Part shown: positions 29,522 through 38,016 of the stretch, one piece after another | Layout of the letters: each line of letters starts with the position of its first letter | Position numbering within the stretch: the stretch's first letter is position 1 | Origin: Nocardia wallacei | Lineage (GTDB): Bacteria; Actinomycetota; Actinomycetes; Mycobacteriales; Mycobacteriaceae | Reading direction: 5' to 3' | Assembly: GCF_014466955.1 (NCBI RefSeq) | Contig: NZ_AP023396.1 | Coordinates: 5,270,001-5,334,000, forward strand | Length of the DNA: 64,000 nucleotides | Position numbers and translations under genes: made by a program | The notes under the pieces: model-generated | What the model was told of the DNA's origin: nothing | The model's input: only the letters and a program-made list of their open reading frames with translations | Databases searched by the model: none

Positions 29522-30543
29522 TCGCCCCCGCCCGGATTACCGATGGCGATCATGCGCTGCACCGAATTGCGGGCCAGCGCGGCGGTTTCCGCGTCGACGT
29601 GCACCTCGTCGAGGTTGTCGGTCAGGCAGCGCAGCAGCGCCGCGGGCGTGATCATCTTCATGTACTTGCAGGACGCGCGATCGTTGACGGCCTGGAAGTC
29701 GATGCCCGGCGCGGCCCGCCGCAGCTGATGCAGCATGCCGATCTCGGTGGCGACCAGGACCTGGTTCGACTTCGCGGCCTTGGCCGCGTCGATCATGCCG
29801 CCGGTGGACAGGATGTGCACCCGGTCCGCGGGGAACGCGCCCTCCCCGGCGAGGTACAGCGCCGAAGTGGCGCAACCGCATTCGGGGTGCACGAACAGTT
29901 CGGCGTCGGGATGGGTGCGGGCCTGCTCGGTCAGTTCGTCGCCGTTGATGCCGGCGTGCACGTGGCATTCGCCGGCCCAGATGTGCATGTTCTCGCGCCC
30001 GGTCACGCGCTTGACGTGCGCGCCGAGGAACTGGTCGGGCAGGAACAGCACCTCGCGATCCGGGTCGATGGCGGCCACCACGTCCACGGCGTTGGACGAG
30101 GTGCAGCACACGTCGGTCAGCGCCTTCACCGCGGCGGTGGTGTTCACGTACGAAACCACCACGGCGCCCGGGTGTTCGGCCTTCCACGCGCGCAGCTCGT
30201 CGGCGGTGATGGAATCCGCCAGCGAACAGCCCGCCCGCTGGTCGGGGATCAGCACCGTCTTGCCGGGGCTGAGGATCTTGGCCGTCTCCGCCATGAAATG
30301 CACGCCGCAGAACACGATGGTGTCCTCCGGGGCCTCCGCCGCGATGCGCGACAGCGCCAGCGAGTCCCCGACGTGGTGGGCCACGTCCTGGATCTCGGGC
30401 AGCTGATAGTTGTGCGCCAGGATGGTCGCGTTGCGCTCGCGCGCCAGGCGCTGGATCTCCTGCGCCCACTCCGGGGTGGCCGCTACGCCCGTGTACCCCG
30501 TCGGACCGTCCGTGACGTGCCCGGCAAACGTCATGGTCGCCAT
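29518..30543 (-). CDS. nadA: Quinolinate synthase
   Basis: [4Fe-4S] enzyme condensing iminoaspartate with dihydroxyacetone phosphate. 341 aa. Family blocks: [79 protein letters not shown] and STGGMIDAA; the three cluster cysteines lie in FCGV/AGCS, CTSSN and PECG. GGAAGGAG precedes ATG 30543. It is divergent from nrtR with a shared operator, so nadA-nadB (and perhaps nadC) should be repressed by NrtR. Confidence 0.97.
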   Translation of the reverse strand: MATMTFAGHVTDGPTGYTGVAATPEWAQEIQRLARERNATILAHNYQLPEIQDVAHHVGDSLALSRIAAEAPEDTIVFCGVHFMAETAKILSPGKTVLIPDQRAGCSLADSITADELRAWKAEHPGAVVVSYVNTTAAVKALTDVCCTSSNAVDVVAAIDPDREVLFLPDQFLGAHVKRVTGRENMHIWAGECHVHAGINGDELTEQARTHPDAELFVHPECGCATSALYLAGEGAFPADRVHILSTGGMIDAAKAAKSNQVLVATEIGMLHQLRRAAPGIDFQAVNDRASCKYMKMITPAALLRCLTDNLDEVHVDAETAALARNSVQRMIAIGNPGGGE

Positions 30544-30596
30544 GGCATGACTCCTTCCTCATGCGCTCGGCGACTTCGCCGATTCGCATCAACCCG

Positions 30597-30619
30597 GTTT
30601 TCGACTTAGAATCGAAAAC
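30597..30619. promoter_or_regulatory. NrtR-type operator between nadA and nrtR
   Basis: Perfect 8-bp arms GTTTTCGA and TCGAAAAC with a 7-bp centre. The centre and right arm contain TAGAAT, a -10 box ending 7 nt before the nrtR GTG. The site touches the nrtR start codon and lies 54 bp upstream of nadA, suiting repression of both genes. Confidence 0.75.
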
Positions 30620-31378
30620 GTGGCCCATAGTAGCACCATTCACGAATCGCTCACCGCGGTGTTCCAGGTTCGCCGCTTTCCGGACACCATGTCCGCAGGT
30701 CAGGCCGTTAGTCACCCGGTTGATCCGCAACTGCCGCGGTGCGCACCGGGCTGGCACACCGAACTCGCGGTGCTGCTGTGGGAGCGCGCGATGGAGCCAC
30801 AGACCGGCACCTGGTCCCTCCCGGGCGGACGCCTGCGCGACGACGAGGACCTCGACATCTCGGCGCGCCGGCAACTCGCGGAGAAGGTGGACGTGCGCGA
30901 GCTGTGGCACATCGAGCAGCTGTCGGTGTTCAGCGATCCGCACCGGGTGCCGGGCCCGCGCCGCATCGCCTCGGCGTATCTCGGACTGGTGCCGCTGACC
31001 GCCGATCCGCACCTGCCGCCGGACACTCGCTGGCATCCGCTCTCGGCGCTGCCGGACATGTCCTTCGATCACGGCACCGTCGTCGACCATGCCCGGGCGC
31101 GACTGGCGGCGAAGCTGTCCTACACGAATATCGCCTTCGCCCTGGCGCCTTCGCGTTTCACCATGTCGACACTGCGCGAAATCTACTGCGCCGCGCTGGG
31201 GTACGAGGTGGATACCACCAACCTGCAGCGAGTCCTGAGCCGCCGCAAGGTGATCACGCCCACCGGCGACACCGCGTCACCCGGCAAGGCCGGCGGCCGG
31301 CCGGCGGCCGTGTATCGTTTCACCGACGACGAGCTCCGGGTTACCGACGAGTTCGCAGCGCTGCGTCCCCGTGGCTGA
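30620..31378 (+). CDS. nrtR: NrtR-type Nudix-related repressor of NAD synthesis
   Basis: A 252-aa protein with a Nudix fold (about 20-160) and C-terminal winged helix (about 170-245). The Nudix box is degenerate: it begins GRLRDDE but the catalytic REXXEE reads RQLAEK, so hydrolysis is unlikely and a ligand-sensing role fits NrtR. The winged helix has SRFTMSTLREIYCAAL and GGRPAAVYRF, typical of NrtR. The Rv1593c orthologue sits at the same place beside nadABC. The GTG 30620 directly follows the operator, so the mRNA is probably leaderless. Confidence 0.85.
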   Translation: MAHSSTIHESLTAVFQVRRFPDTMSAGQAVSHPVDPQLPRCAPGWHTELAVLLWERAMEPQTGTWSLPGGRLRDDEDLDISARRQLAEKVDVRELWHIEQLSVFSDPHRVPGPRRIASAYLGLVPLTADPHLPPDTRWHPLSALPDMSFDHGTVVDHARARLAAKLSYTNIAFALAPSRFTMSTLREIYCAALGYEVDTTNLQRVLSRRKVITPTGDTASPGKAGGRPAAVYRFTDDELRVTDEFAALRPRG

Positions 31379-31492
31379 ACAGCGCCGAGTTCGATCCTGA
31401 AAACGGTTTCAGCTATCTTCAGGATGCATTCAGTAGGATGCTGAGAAAGTGCTGGCCTATCGAGAAAACAACTCCCACAGGAGATTCGCCCG

Positions 31493-32251
31493 TTGCTGCC
31501 GTTTCACTCACCCCCGAGAAGATCCCCGTTCCTGCGCAAGATCGCCATCGCGTCGACGCTGGCGATAGCCGCGACCGGACTCACCGCCGGAACCGTCGGC
31601 GCCACACCGCAAGCCGATAGCGCTGGAGCCGTCGGTTTCACCGCTACCACCTCCGAAGACCGGGCGATCGTCGAGATCGACTCCGGCGCCATGGAAGTCG
31701 AAAACGGTGTGTTCGAGATCGAGGCCGCCGACGGCACCGTGCTGGCGGGCACCCCGCTGGAGTTCCGGGTCGACGATTTCGTCTTCCCCATCGCCGCCGA
31801 CATCCAGGGCCGGAAGGCCACGCTCACACCGCAATTCGACCTCGAGCACGCCAGCTACCGGCCGGTGGCGCTGCCGTTCGAGGAGCATGCCCAGTGGGCT
31901 ACACCCTACGATCGTGAAGTCGCCGCCTTCACCCGTCTGAAGGACACCATCGCCACCGGCGCCGCGATCGGCCTCGTGGTCGGCGGTATCGGCGGCGGTC
32001 TCGTCGGTTGTGTGCTGGGCGGGATCGCCGGCGCCACCGTCGCCGGCGCCACCATCGTCGGCTTGTTCGGCCCGTTCATTCCCGCCGCGGCGGTGGGCTG
32101 TGTGGGCGGCATCATCGCCATCGGCGCCCTCGGCACCTTCGCAGGTCAGCTGCTCGTGACGGCGCCGATCGCCATCGCGGCCATCGCGCAGTACTTCACG
32201 ACGATCAATCAGCCGTTCGTGCCGCGTCCGCCGCAGCAGCAGGCCAGGTAA
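31493..32251 (+). CDS. Secreted/membrane protein with glycine-rich C-terminal region (DUF8020-like)
   Basis: A 252-aa product starting at TTG 31493 (CAGGAG 10 nt upstream). A signal peptide (LRKIAIASTLAIAATGLTAG, cleavage near VGATPQA) precedes a soluble beta-rich part of about 110 residues, then a long Gly/Ala/Ile/Val-rich hydrophobic region (AAIGLVVGGIGGGLVGCVLGGIAGATVAGA...) able to form two or three membrane passes. This two-part pattern recurs in nocardial paralogues annotated as DUF8020. The function is unknown. A TAGGAT box near 31434 is a plausible promoter. Confidence 0.8.
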   Translation: MLPFHSPPRRSPFLRKIAIASTLAIAATGLTAGTVGATPQADSAGAVGFTATTSEDRAIVEIDSGAMEVENGVFEIEAADGTVLAGTPLEFRVDDFVFPIAADIQGRKATLTPQFDLEHASYRPVALPFEEHAQWATPYDREVAAFTRLKDTIATGAAIGLVVGGIGGGLVGCVLGGIAGATVAGATIVGLFGPFIPAAAVGCVGGIIAIGALGTFAGQLLVTAPIAIAAIAQYFTTINQPFVPRPPQQQAR

Positions 32252-32381
32252 CCTGCCCGGCAAGGCGTTCGATTGTCGGTCGAAATCCGCCCGCTCGATA
32301 CTGCGGGCGGATTCGGCGTATATGGGGCCGCTTCCACGGACGGCTGCCCGGCCCGCGGATACCGTGAGTCGTCTCGGCGGC

Positions 32382-32552
32382 TCAGTACGCGCGATGCCGG
32401 TGCTTGGGCGTGCGCTCGTACCGGCGCTTGCTCGGGACCGGTTGCGCGGCATTGGATCTGCGCAACTCGTGGCGCCGACGCCAAGCGGCGAGATCGGCTC
32501 GTTCGGCCGTCTTCTCGCCCCGGGCATCCGCCGATCGGGATGTGTTGTCCAT
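32382..32552 (-). CDS. Small basic protein, 56 aa
   Basis: The ATG at 32552 is preceded by an excellent GGAAGGAGGG ribosome-binding site about 6 nt away. The product begins MDNTSRSADARGEKTAERAD, continues with AWRRRHELRRSNAAQPVP and ends SKRRYERTPKHRHRAY. It is strongly basic, without signal or membrane segment. Short Arg/Lys/His-rich proteins like this are common and unassigned in Nocardia. It lies downstream of the DUF1353 gene by contrary spacing of about 90 bp. Confidence 0.6.
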   Translation of the reverse strand: MDNTSRSADARGEKTAERADLAAWRRRHELRRSNAAQPVPSKRRYERTPKHRHRAY

Positions 32553-32638
32553 CGCCGCCCTCCTTCCGCTTCGATCGCCCCACGGTAACGGCGCGGGCAG
32601 CGGGCCGGCCAGCGAATTTCCGCCTCCGCCCGGCGAAC

Positions 32639-33175
32639 TCAGGTGGTCATCTTCACCCGTGGTTTCGGGGCCGGTCCGGTGACCCGGCCGGTGACCCGGC
32701 TCGAGGTCCAGAACACAGCCTCCACCACCCAGAACAGCAGCAGCCACAGCTGGACGATCACCACCGGGACAACCAGGAAGATCACCGAGGGGATGGCGAC
32801 GAGCAGGAACTTCGCGATATCGCCGACGGTGGCCCCGCGCAGTCCGGAGCCCAGTCGCACCGCGGCCCACATCATCCACCGCTGCGGCACCGAGACGCCC
32901 TGTTCATGCAGCGCGCGGCGGAACAGCCCGTCGGCGTCGGCACGGCTCACCTCGGCGGCGCGGGACAGGTAGTCGTGCAGGATGGCGGCCTTGGTGAAGG
33001 CGCCGTAGCGTGGGATCAACCAGACCAGCGCGCGGGGCACCGAGGCGAAGTCGGTCCGGAACCCGGCCGGAACCACGAAAGTCTCACGGTCGCCGCGATA
33101 TTCGATGGGCTCGCGCACACACCAGGACTCCGCGTCGAGTTCCTCGACCACGAGTGCGCCACCGGTGAATCCCAA
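32639..33175 (-). CDS. DUF1353-domain protein with C-terminal membrane span
   Basis: A 178-aa product. The N-terminal 110 residues match DUF1353: EYRGDRETFVVPAGFRTDFASVPR, then GAFTKAAILHDYLSRAA and ADGLFRRALHEQGV. DUF1353 proteins are common in phages and some bacteria and are of unknown role. Here one long hydrophobic stretch follows (FLLVAIPSVIFLVVPVVIVQLWLLLFWVVEAVF), ending in a basic tail, so it is probably tethered to the membrane. No phage genes are adjacent. Confidence 0.85.
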   Translation of the reverse strand: MGFTGGALVVEELDAESWCVREPIEYRGDRETFVVPAGFRTDFASVPRALVWLIPRYGAFTKAAILHDYLSRAAEVSRADADGLFRRALHEQGVSVPQRWMMWAAVRLGSGLRGATVGDIAKFLLVAIPSVIFLVVPVVIVQLWLLLFWVVEAVFWTSSRVTGRVTGPAPKPRVKMTT

Positions 33176-33275
33176 CCCGCCGCCTCCTCCTGCGAACCCG
33201 GCGCGTCAGGCCGGAAGGACCTCAGCTTACGGCGGGCAGGGAAACCTCGGGCAACGCTTCGGCTTCGGCCCGGCG

Positions 33276-33935
33276 TCAACGCGCCGAACCGGAATCGGCG
33301 CCCTCGAACGGCTGCGCGGCCGGTGTTCCGTAGGGGCCGTAGCTGATCTGCGAGGCGTACGCGCGGGCCCCGTCGGGCTCGGCCGCGGTGACGGGCCCGG
33401 CGCCCAGGTCCTCGGAGGTGTTCAGCGCCGACAGCACGAGCACGACCAGCGCGGCCACCAGCGGCTGCACCACCAGCTGCGTCCATCCGGTGAACTCCGA
33501 CGGTGAGATCAGCGGCGGCAGTTCGACGATCGCGCGCACCGGCGGATTCGGCACGTGCGGATACTTCCACTCGGCGACCCGCTCCCCCAGCCACGCCATC
33601 AGCCAGGCACCGGCCAGCGAACCGAACAACAGCCCACCCTGCAGCAGCGGGCCGCGGATCCGGCGCACCCGCCACGCCGCGGCGGCGGTGAGCAGTCCGG
33701 CGATCACAGCGACGCACACGAAGATCGCCACCGCGTCGAACCGGTGCGCGCTCTCGCCGGTGAGGGCCGCGCCCCGGCCCGGCTCCACCACGATCACCCG
33801 CTCCGCGGGCGCCAGCAGCGCCCAGACCACGCCACCGAGCGCGCTGACCGCCAGCACGGCGGCCACCACGCCCAGCACGGCACGCACCTCGCGGCGGCCC
33901 GCACCGGACGGCACGACGGCGCTCTGGTGGGCCAT
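33276..33935 (-). CDS. DUF2567-like membrane protein (Rv1591 position)
   Basis: A 219-aa product from ATG 33935, which overlaps the bsaP stop by one base (TGATG). About four spans: VRAVLGVVAAVLAVSALGGVVWAL, AVAIFVCVAVIAGLLTAAAAW, LLQGGLLFGSLAGAWLMAW and TQLVVQPLVAALVVLVLSAL. An external loop WKYPHVPNPPV precedes the last span. M. tuberculosis Rv1591 has the same size, topology and place next to Rv1590 and bioB. Coupling to bsaP may link it to biotin synthesis, but its role is unknown. Confidence 0.82.
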   Translation of the reverse strand: MAHQSAVVPSGAGRREVRAVLGVVAAVLAVSALGGVVWALLAPAERVIVVEPGRGAALTGESAHRFDAVAIFVCVAVIAGLLTAAAAWRVRRIRGPLLQGGLLFGSLAGAWLMAWLGERVAEWKYPHVPNPPVRAIVELPPLISPSEFTGWTQLVVQPLVAALVVLVLSALNTSEDLGAGPVTAAEPDGARAYASQISYGPYGTPAAQPFEGADSGSAR

Positions 33936-34159
33936 CAACGATGGTCCAGGCTCTTGGAATCGATCACCCCGTGGCGCGAGCACTTCGCCCACCAGCCGTC
34001 GGGGCTCACCTGAACGATCATGCGCCGCCCGCACTGCTCGCAGAACCGCGGCGGCTCCAGACCCAGCACGGCCGCCGCCGGGATCGGGTCGGCCAGGTTC
34101 GGTACCACCCGCTTACCCGTGAACGGGTTGTAGCGCTCTTCCATGATGTCCACGTCCAC
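33935..34159 (-). CDS. bsaP: Biotin synthase auxiliary protein
   Basis: A 74-aa cysteine protein equivalent to Rv1590, reported as BsaP, a small iron-sulfur protein needed by the actinobacterial type of BioB. It contains [20 protein letters not shown], then FCEQCGRRM (C40, C43) and WWAKCSRHG (C60, H63), a plausible cluster- or zinc-binding set. It is immediately downstream of bioB and overlaps the next gene. The start is GTG 34159 with GAGG nearby; ATG 34144 (MEERYNPF) is a possible alternative. Confidence 0.85.
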   Translation of the reverse strand: MDVDIMEERYNPFTGKRVVPNLADPIPAAAVLGLEPPRFCEQCGRRMIVQVSPDGWWAKCSRHGVIDSKSLDHR

Positions 34160-34252
34160 CTCGAAAAGTGCAGCTCCTGGGCTGCTGACAATACCCGACC
34201 GGGACCCGCCCGCCGGGTAGCGGTGCCGTCCCGGCGGGTGGACGGTTGCCGC

Positions 34253-35272
34253 TCAGAGAGTTTCGTTGAGGGCCTTGATCGGCATCTTCAATTCGCCCAG
34301 CAGATCCAGGTCCTGCTCGGCCGGACGGCCCAGCGTGGTCAGGTAGTTGCCGACGATGACGGCGTTGATGCCGCCGAGGATGCCCTGCTTGGCGCCGAGG
34401 TCACCGAGAGTGATCTCGCGGCCCCCGGCGAAGCGCAGCATGGTGCGCGGCAGCGCGAGCCGGAACGCGGCGACGGCCTTCAGCGCCTCGGCCGCGGGCA
34501 GTACCTCCAGATCGCCGAACGGGGTGCCCGGGCGCGGGTTGAGGAAGTTCAGCGGCACCTCGTCGGGCTCCAATTCGGCCAGCTGCGAAGCGAATTCGGC
34601 GCGCTGCTCGATGGTCTCGCCCATGCCGAGGATGCCGCCGCTGCACACCTCCATACCGGCCTCGCGGACCATGCGCAGGGTGTCCCAGCGCTCCTCCCAG
34701 CTGTGCGTGGTGACCACGTTCGGAAAGTGCGACCTGGCGGTCTCGAGGTTGTGGTTGTAGCGGTGCACGCCCATGGCGGCGAGCTGGTCGACCTGCTCCT
34801 GGGTGAGCATGCCCAGCGAGCACGCCACCTGGATGTCGACCTCGTTGCGAATCGCCTCCACACCGGCGGCGACCTGCGCCATCAGCCGCTCGTCCGGCCC
34901 GCGCACCGCCGCGACGATGCAGAATTCGGTGGCCCCGGTCTTGGCGGTCTGCTTGGCGGCCTCGACCAGCGAGGGGATGTCGAGCCAGGCCGCGCGCACC
35001 GGGGACTGGAACAGCCCGGACTGCGAACAGAAGTGGCAGTCCTCGGGGCAGCCGCCGGTCTTGAGCGAGATGATGCCCTCGACCTCCACCTCCGGGCCGC
35101 ACCACTTCATGCGGACCTCGTGCGCGAGTTCCAGCAGCTCCTCGAGCCGGTCGTCGGCGAGGCGCAGCACCTCGGCGGTCTGCTGCTGGTCGAGGCCGAC
35201 GCCGCGGTCGAGCACCTGCTCGCGGGCGATCGCCAGAATGTCGGTGTCGGTCCTGACGGGTGCCTGGGTCAT
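34253..35272 (-). CDS. bioB: Biotin synthase
   Basis: Radical-SAM enzyme inserting sulfur into dethiobiotin. 339 aa from ATG 35272. The SAM-cluster motif is [14 protein letters not shown] (C75, C79, C82); [22 protein letters not shown] and [10 protein letters not shown] are typical. It is followed by bsaP and divergent from bioQ. The BioQ-type operator lies 44-56 bp upstream of its ATG, so it should be repressed when biotin is plentiful. Confidence 0.97.
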   Translation of the reverse strand: MTQAPVRTDTDILAIAREQVLDRGVGLDQQQTAEVLRLADDRLEELLELAHEVRMKWCGPEVEVEGIISLKTGGCPEDCHFCSQSGLFQSPVRAAWLDIPSLVEAAKQTAKTGATEFCIVAAVRGPDERLMAQVAAGVEAIRNEVDIQVACSLGMLTQEQVDQLAAMGVHRYNHNLETARSHFPNVVTTHSWEERWDTLRMVREAGMEVCSGGILGMGETIEQRAEFASQLAELEPDEVPLNFLNPRPGTPFGDLEVLPAAEALKAVAAFRLALPRTMLRFAGGREITLGDLGAKQGILGGINAVIVGNYLTTLGRPAEQDLDLLGELKMPIKALNETL

Positions 35273-35315
35273 GCGCACGAATCCCTTCGTCCGGCCGGGC
35301 TGCGGCCGTGCAACT

Positions 35316-35328
35316 TGAACGGTGTTCA
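35316..35328. promoter_or_regulatory. BioQ-type operator, bioB/bioQ
   Basis: TGAAC-GGT-GTTCA, extended on one side by T. It is in the middle of the 106-bp bioB-bioQ divergent region, 3 bp before TAGGGT, a plausible bioQ -10 box. Confidence 0.75.
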
Positions 35329-35378
35329 GGCTAGGGTAGCGTGGGGGCCGAGTCAAAGCACGAAAGGGTTGTCGCCAA

Positions 35379-35963
35379 GTGCAACTGCACCGCACCGACG
35401 TCGTCGACGGCGCCATCGCCATCCTCGACCAATTCGGCCTGGCCGATCTCACGATGCGCCGGCTGGCGACCTCGCTGCACGTCCAGCCCGGCGCGCTGTA
35501 CTGGCACTTCCCCAACAAACAAGCGCTGCTCGGCGCGGTCGCCGACCGGATCCTGGCACCGCTGGACGAGCCGGTCGCCGCCGGCGAGTGGTCCGCTCAG
35601 GTGGGCGAGCTGGCACACCGGATGCGCTCGTGCCTGCTCGCCTACCGCGACGGCGCGGAACTGGTATCGGCCACCTATGCCTCGCGCCTGACCACCAGCA
35701 AGGGCCGCGAGCGGGTGGCGGGCGCGCTGATTCGCGGCGGCATGGGCCGCGAGGAGGCCGACCTGGCCGCCTACACCCTGCTGTACTACGTGCTCGGCGA
35801 GACCGTCGACGAGCAGTCGCGGATGCAGATGGATTCGGCGGGCGCGCTGCCGGAGGAGTCGTCGCCGCTGTACGAGAACACCAGCGCCACCGAGCGTTTC
35901 GACTTCGGGTTGCAGCTGTTCGTGGGCGGGGTCCGGCATCTGCTGGGCGACCGGGTGCGCTGA
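35379..35963 (+). CDS. bioQ: TetR-family biotin repressor BioQ
   Basis: A 194-aa TetR regulator. The helix-turn-helix lies at residues 8-55: [49 protein letters not shown]. The C-terminal helical domain has no recognisable ligand motif. In corynebacteria and mycobacteria BioQ binds TGAAC-N3-GTTCA and controls the bio genes; here three such sites occur in the window, one directly upstream. The GTG start at 35379 has AAAGGG 11 nt before it, a little distant; the TetR domain begins right after it, so no longer protein is expected. Confidence 0.85.
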   Translation: MQLHRTDVVDGAIAILDQFGLADLTMRRLATSLHVQPGALYWHFPNKQALLGAVADRILAPLDEPVAAGEWSAQVGELAHRMRSCLLAYRDGAELVSATYASRLTTSKGRERVAGALIRGGMGREEADLAAYTLLYYVLGETVDEQSRMQMDSAGALPEESSPLYENTSATERFDFGLQLFVGGVRHLLGDRVR

Positions 35964-35997
35964 CCGGACAAACCGGACGGTAGAGTCCCCTTCGTCA

Positions 35998-36110
35998 TTC
36001 CCGGCGGGTGCGGGAATCCGGTGGAATTCCGGAACGGTCGCGCCACTGTGACCGCGGGCGGGCTCGGGCTCACCGCGGAAGTCAGACCTCCCTCGCCGGG
36101 TACCGCTCTG
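35998..36110 (+). ncRNA. Cobalamin riboswitch
   Basis: The adenosylcobalamin-riboswitch core is unmistakable: GGGAATCCGGTGGAATTCCGG (36012-36032) followed by AACGG and CGCCACTGTGACCG, then the B12 box GCGGAAGTCAGACCTCC (36075-36091). It lies between bioQ and the importer genes, 31 bp before the btuC ATG. The downstream CGGGTACC.../GGTGCCC pairing could couple ligand binding to access to GGAG, so translational control of the importer is likely. Outer helix limits are approximate. Confidence 0.92.
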
Positions 36111-36140
36111 AGGTCGCGAGGTGCCCATGGAGTATCGGCG

Positions 36141-37172
36141 ATGATCCGCGCGCGGACATCGGTGGTCGTCCCCGTCGTCGTGCTGGCGCTCGGGTGCGCC
36201 ATGGTGGCGGCGACCGGATGCGGGGCCGAAACCGTGCCGCCCGCAACCGTTTTCGAGGTACTGCGGGCGAGGGTGACCGGAGCCGCCGTCGCCGACCCCG
36301 GTCTCGACACCATCATCTGGCAGTTGCGGGTGCCGCGCACGCTGCTGGCGGCCGTGGTGGGTGCGGGCCTGGCGCTGGCCGGGGCGGCCATGCAGACGCT
36401 CGTGCGCAATCCGCTCGCCGATCCGTATCTGCTCGGCGTGTCGTCCGGGGCGGGCGTGGGGGCTGCGGCGGTGATCACCTCCGGGTTCTTCGCGGGGGCC
36501 GGAGTGTGGGCGCTGTCGGGGGGTGCGCTGCTCGGCGCGTTCGCCGCGGCGGCGATGGTCTTTCTGATCGCGGTCGCCCAAGGCGGGCTGACACCGCTGC
36601 GGCTGGTGCTGACCGGCACCGTGCTGGGGTCGGCTTTCGCGGCACTGAGCAGCTACCTGATCTTTCGCAGCGCCGATCCGGCGGCCGCCCAGGCGGTGCT
36701 GTTCTGGCTGCTGGGGAGTCTCGCGGGGGCGGACTGGACGCGGATCGCGTTGCCCGCCGGTGTCGTCGGGGCCGCGGCGCTGGCACTGGCGGCGGCCGCG
36801 GGCTGGCTCGACGCGCTGACCGTGGGCGCCGACACCGCGGCGTCCGTGGGAGTCCCGGTGCGCGCCTTGCGGATTGCGCTGTTCGCCGGGCTGGCCGTGC
36901 TGGTGGGCGTCCTGGTGGCGGTCTCCGGCGGGATCGGTTTCGTCGGTCTGGTGGTGCCGCACGCGGCCCGCCTGCTGGTCGGCTCCCCGCACCGCGCGCT
37001 GCTTCCGGTGAGCGCCCTGTGCGGCGCGCTGTTCCTCGTGGTGGCCGACGCCGCCGCCCGAATCCTCGTCCGCCCCACCGAAATCCCCGTCGGTGTCCTC
37101 ACCGGCCTCATCGGCGCTCCCGTCTTCCTCCTCCTGATGGGCCGCCGCCGCTACCGATTCGGTGCGTCGTGA
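36141..37172 (+). CDS. btuC: Cobalamin ABC importer, permease (BtuC-type, FecCD family)
   Basis: A 343-aa polytopic permease from ATG 36141 (GGAG upstream). FecCD hallmarks: RVPRTLLAAVVGAGLALAGAAMQ, NPLADPYLLGVSSGAGVGA and GGIGFVGLVVPHAARLLVG. About ten membrane spans. FecCD permeases import siderophores, haem or B12; the cobalamin riboswitch directly upstream argues for B12 or a cobinamide precursor. Confidence 0.92.
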   Translation: MIRARTSVVVPVVVLALGCAMVAATGCGAETVPPATVFEVLRARVTGAAVADPGLDTIIWQLRVPRTLLAAVVGAGLALAGAAMQTLVRNPLADPYLLGVSSGAGVGAAAVITSGFFAGAGVWALSGGALLGAFAAAAMVFLIAVAQGGLTPLRLVLTGTVLGSAFAALSSYLIFRSADPAAAQAVLFWLLGSLAGADWTRIALPAGVVGAAALALAAAAGWLDALTVGADTAASVGVPVRALRIALFAGLAVLVGVLVAVSGGIGFVGLVVPHAARLLVGSPHRALLPVSALCGALFLVVADAAARILVRPTEIPVGVLTGLIGAPVFLLLMGRRRYRFGAS

Positions 37173-37192
37173 GGGTGTCGGAGGGTCAGGCG

Positions 37193-37990
37193 ATGCCCGC
37201 GGCGGGCCGGGGTCCTGTGCTGGAGGTCCGGGAGCTGGCCTGCGGCCCGGGGCGGCGGACCGTGCTGGCGGAGGTGGGTTTCACGGTGGCGGCCGGTGAG
37301 CTCGTCGGGATCGTCGGCCCGAACGGGAGCGGGAAGACCACGCTGTTGCGCACGCTGGCCGGGCTGCTTCGGCCGCGGCGGGGACAGGTGCTGGTGAAAG
37401 GCATCGACCTGCGGGGCGTGTCGGCGCGGCGGCGGGCGCGGGCGATCGCGTCGGTCGCGCAGGACGAACAGCCGCCCGATGATCTGCGGGCGGGTGAGGT
37501 GGTGGCGTTGGGCCTCACTCCGTATCTGCCGCCCTGGGGGTCGGGCGGTCCGCGGGAGCGGGCGGCCGTCGAGAGCGCTCTGCGCGCAGTGGATCTCGAG
37601 GGGTTCGCCGATCGGCCCGTACATCGGATGTCCGGCGGGGAGCGGCAGCGGGTGCTGCTGGCTCGCGCGCTCGTGCAGGACACCCCCGTGCTGCTGCTCG
37701 ACGAACCGACGAATCATCTCGATGTCACCCACCGCCTCGCGCTGCTGGCGCTGGCTCGCACGCTGGACCGGACGGTGGTGCTCACGCTGCACGATCTCGA
37801 CCTGGCCGACCGCTTCTGCGACCGTGTCGTGGTGCTGCACGACGGCCGTGCGGGTGCGTTGGCACCGCCCGAGTCCGCGCTCACGCCGGAGGTGCTCGGC
37901 AGCGTGTTCGGCGTGCGAGCCGCGCGCGTCCGCCATCCGGACACCGGGGAAACCCACCTGCTGCTCGACACGATGGCCGACCGGTCGTGA
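37193..37990 (+). CDS. btuD: Cobalamin ABC importer, ATPase (BtuD-type)
   Basis: A 265-aa ABC ATPase: Walker A GPNGSGKTT, Q-loop AQDEQPPDDLRAGE, signature MSGGERQR, Walker B VLLLDEPTNHLD and the switch His in LTLHDLDLA. ATG 37193 has GGAGGG 7 nt upstream; a GTG at 37169 overlapping the btuC stop is an alternative. It is preceded by btuC and followed by the binding protein, so the three form one transcription unit under the riboswitch. Confidence 0.93.
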   Translation: MPAAGRGPVLEVRELACGPGRRTVLAEVGFTVAAGELVGIVGPNGSGKTTLLRTLAGLLRPRRGQVLVKGIDLRGVSARRRARAIASVAQDEQPPDDLRAGEVVALGLTPYLPPWGSGGPRERAAVESALRAVDLEGFADRPVHRMSGGERQRVLLARALVQDTPVLLLDEPTNHLDVTHRLALLALARTLDRTVVLTLHDLDLADRFCDRVVVLHDGRAGALAPPESALTPEVLGSVFGVRAARVRHPDTGETHLLLDTMADRS

Positions 37991-38016
37991 CCCGCACCAC
38001 CCACAGAAGGACGACG

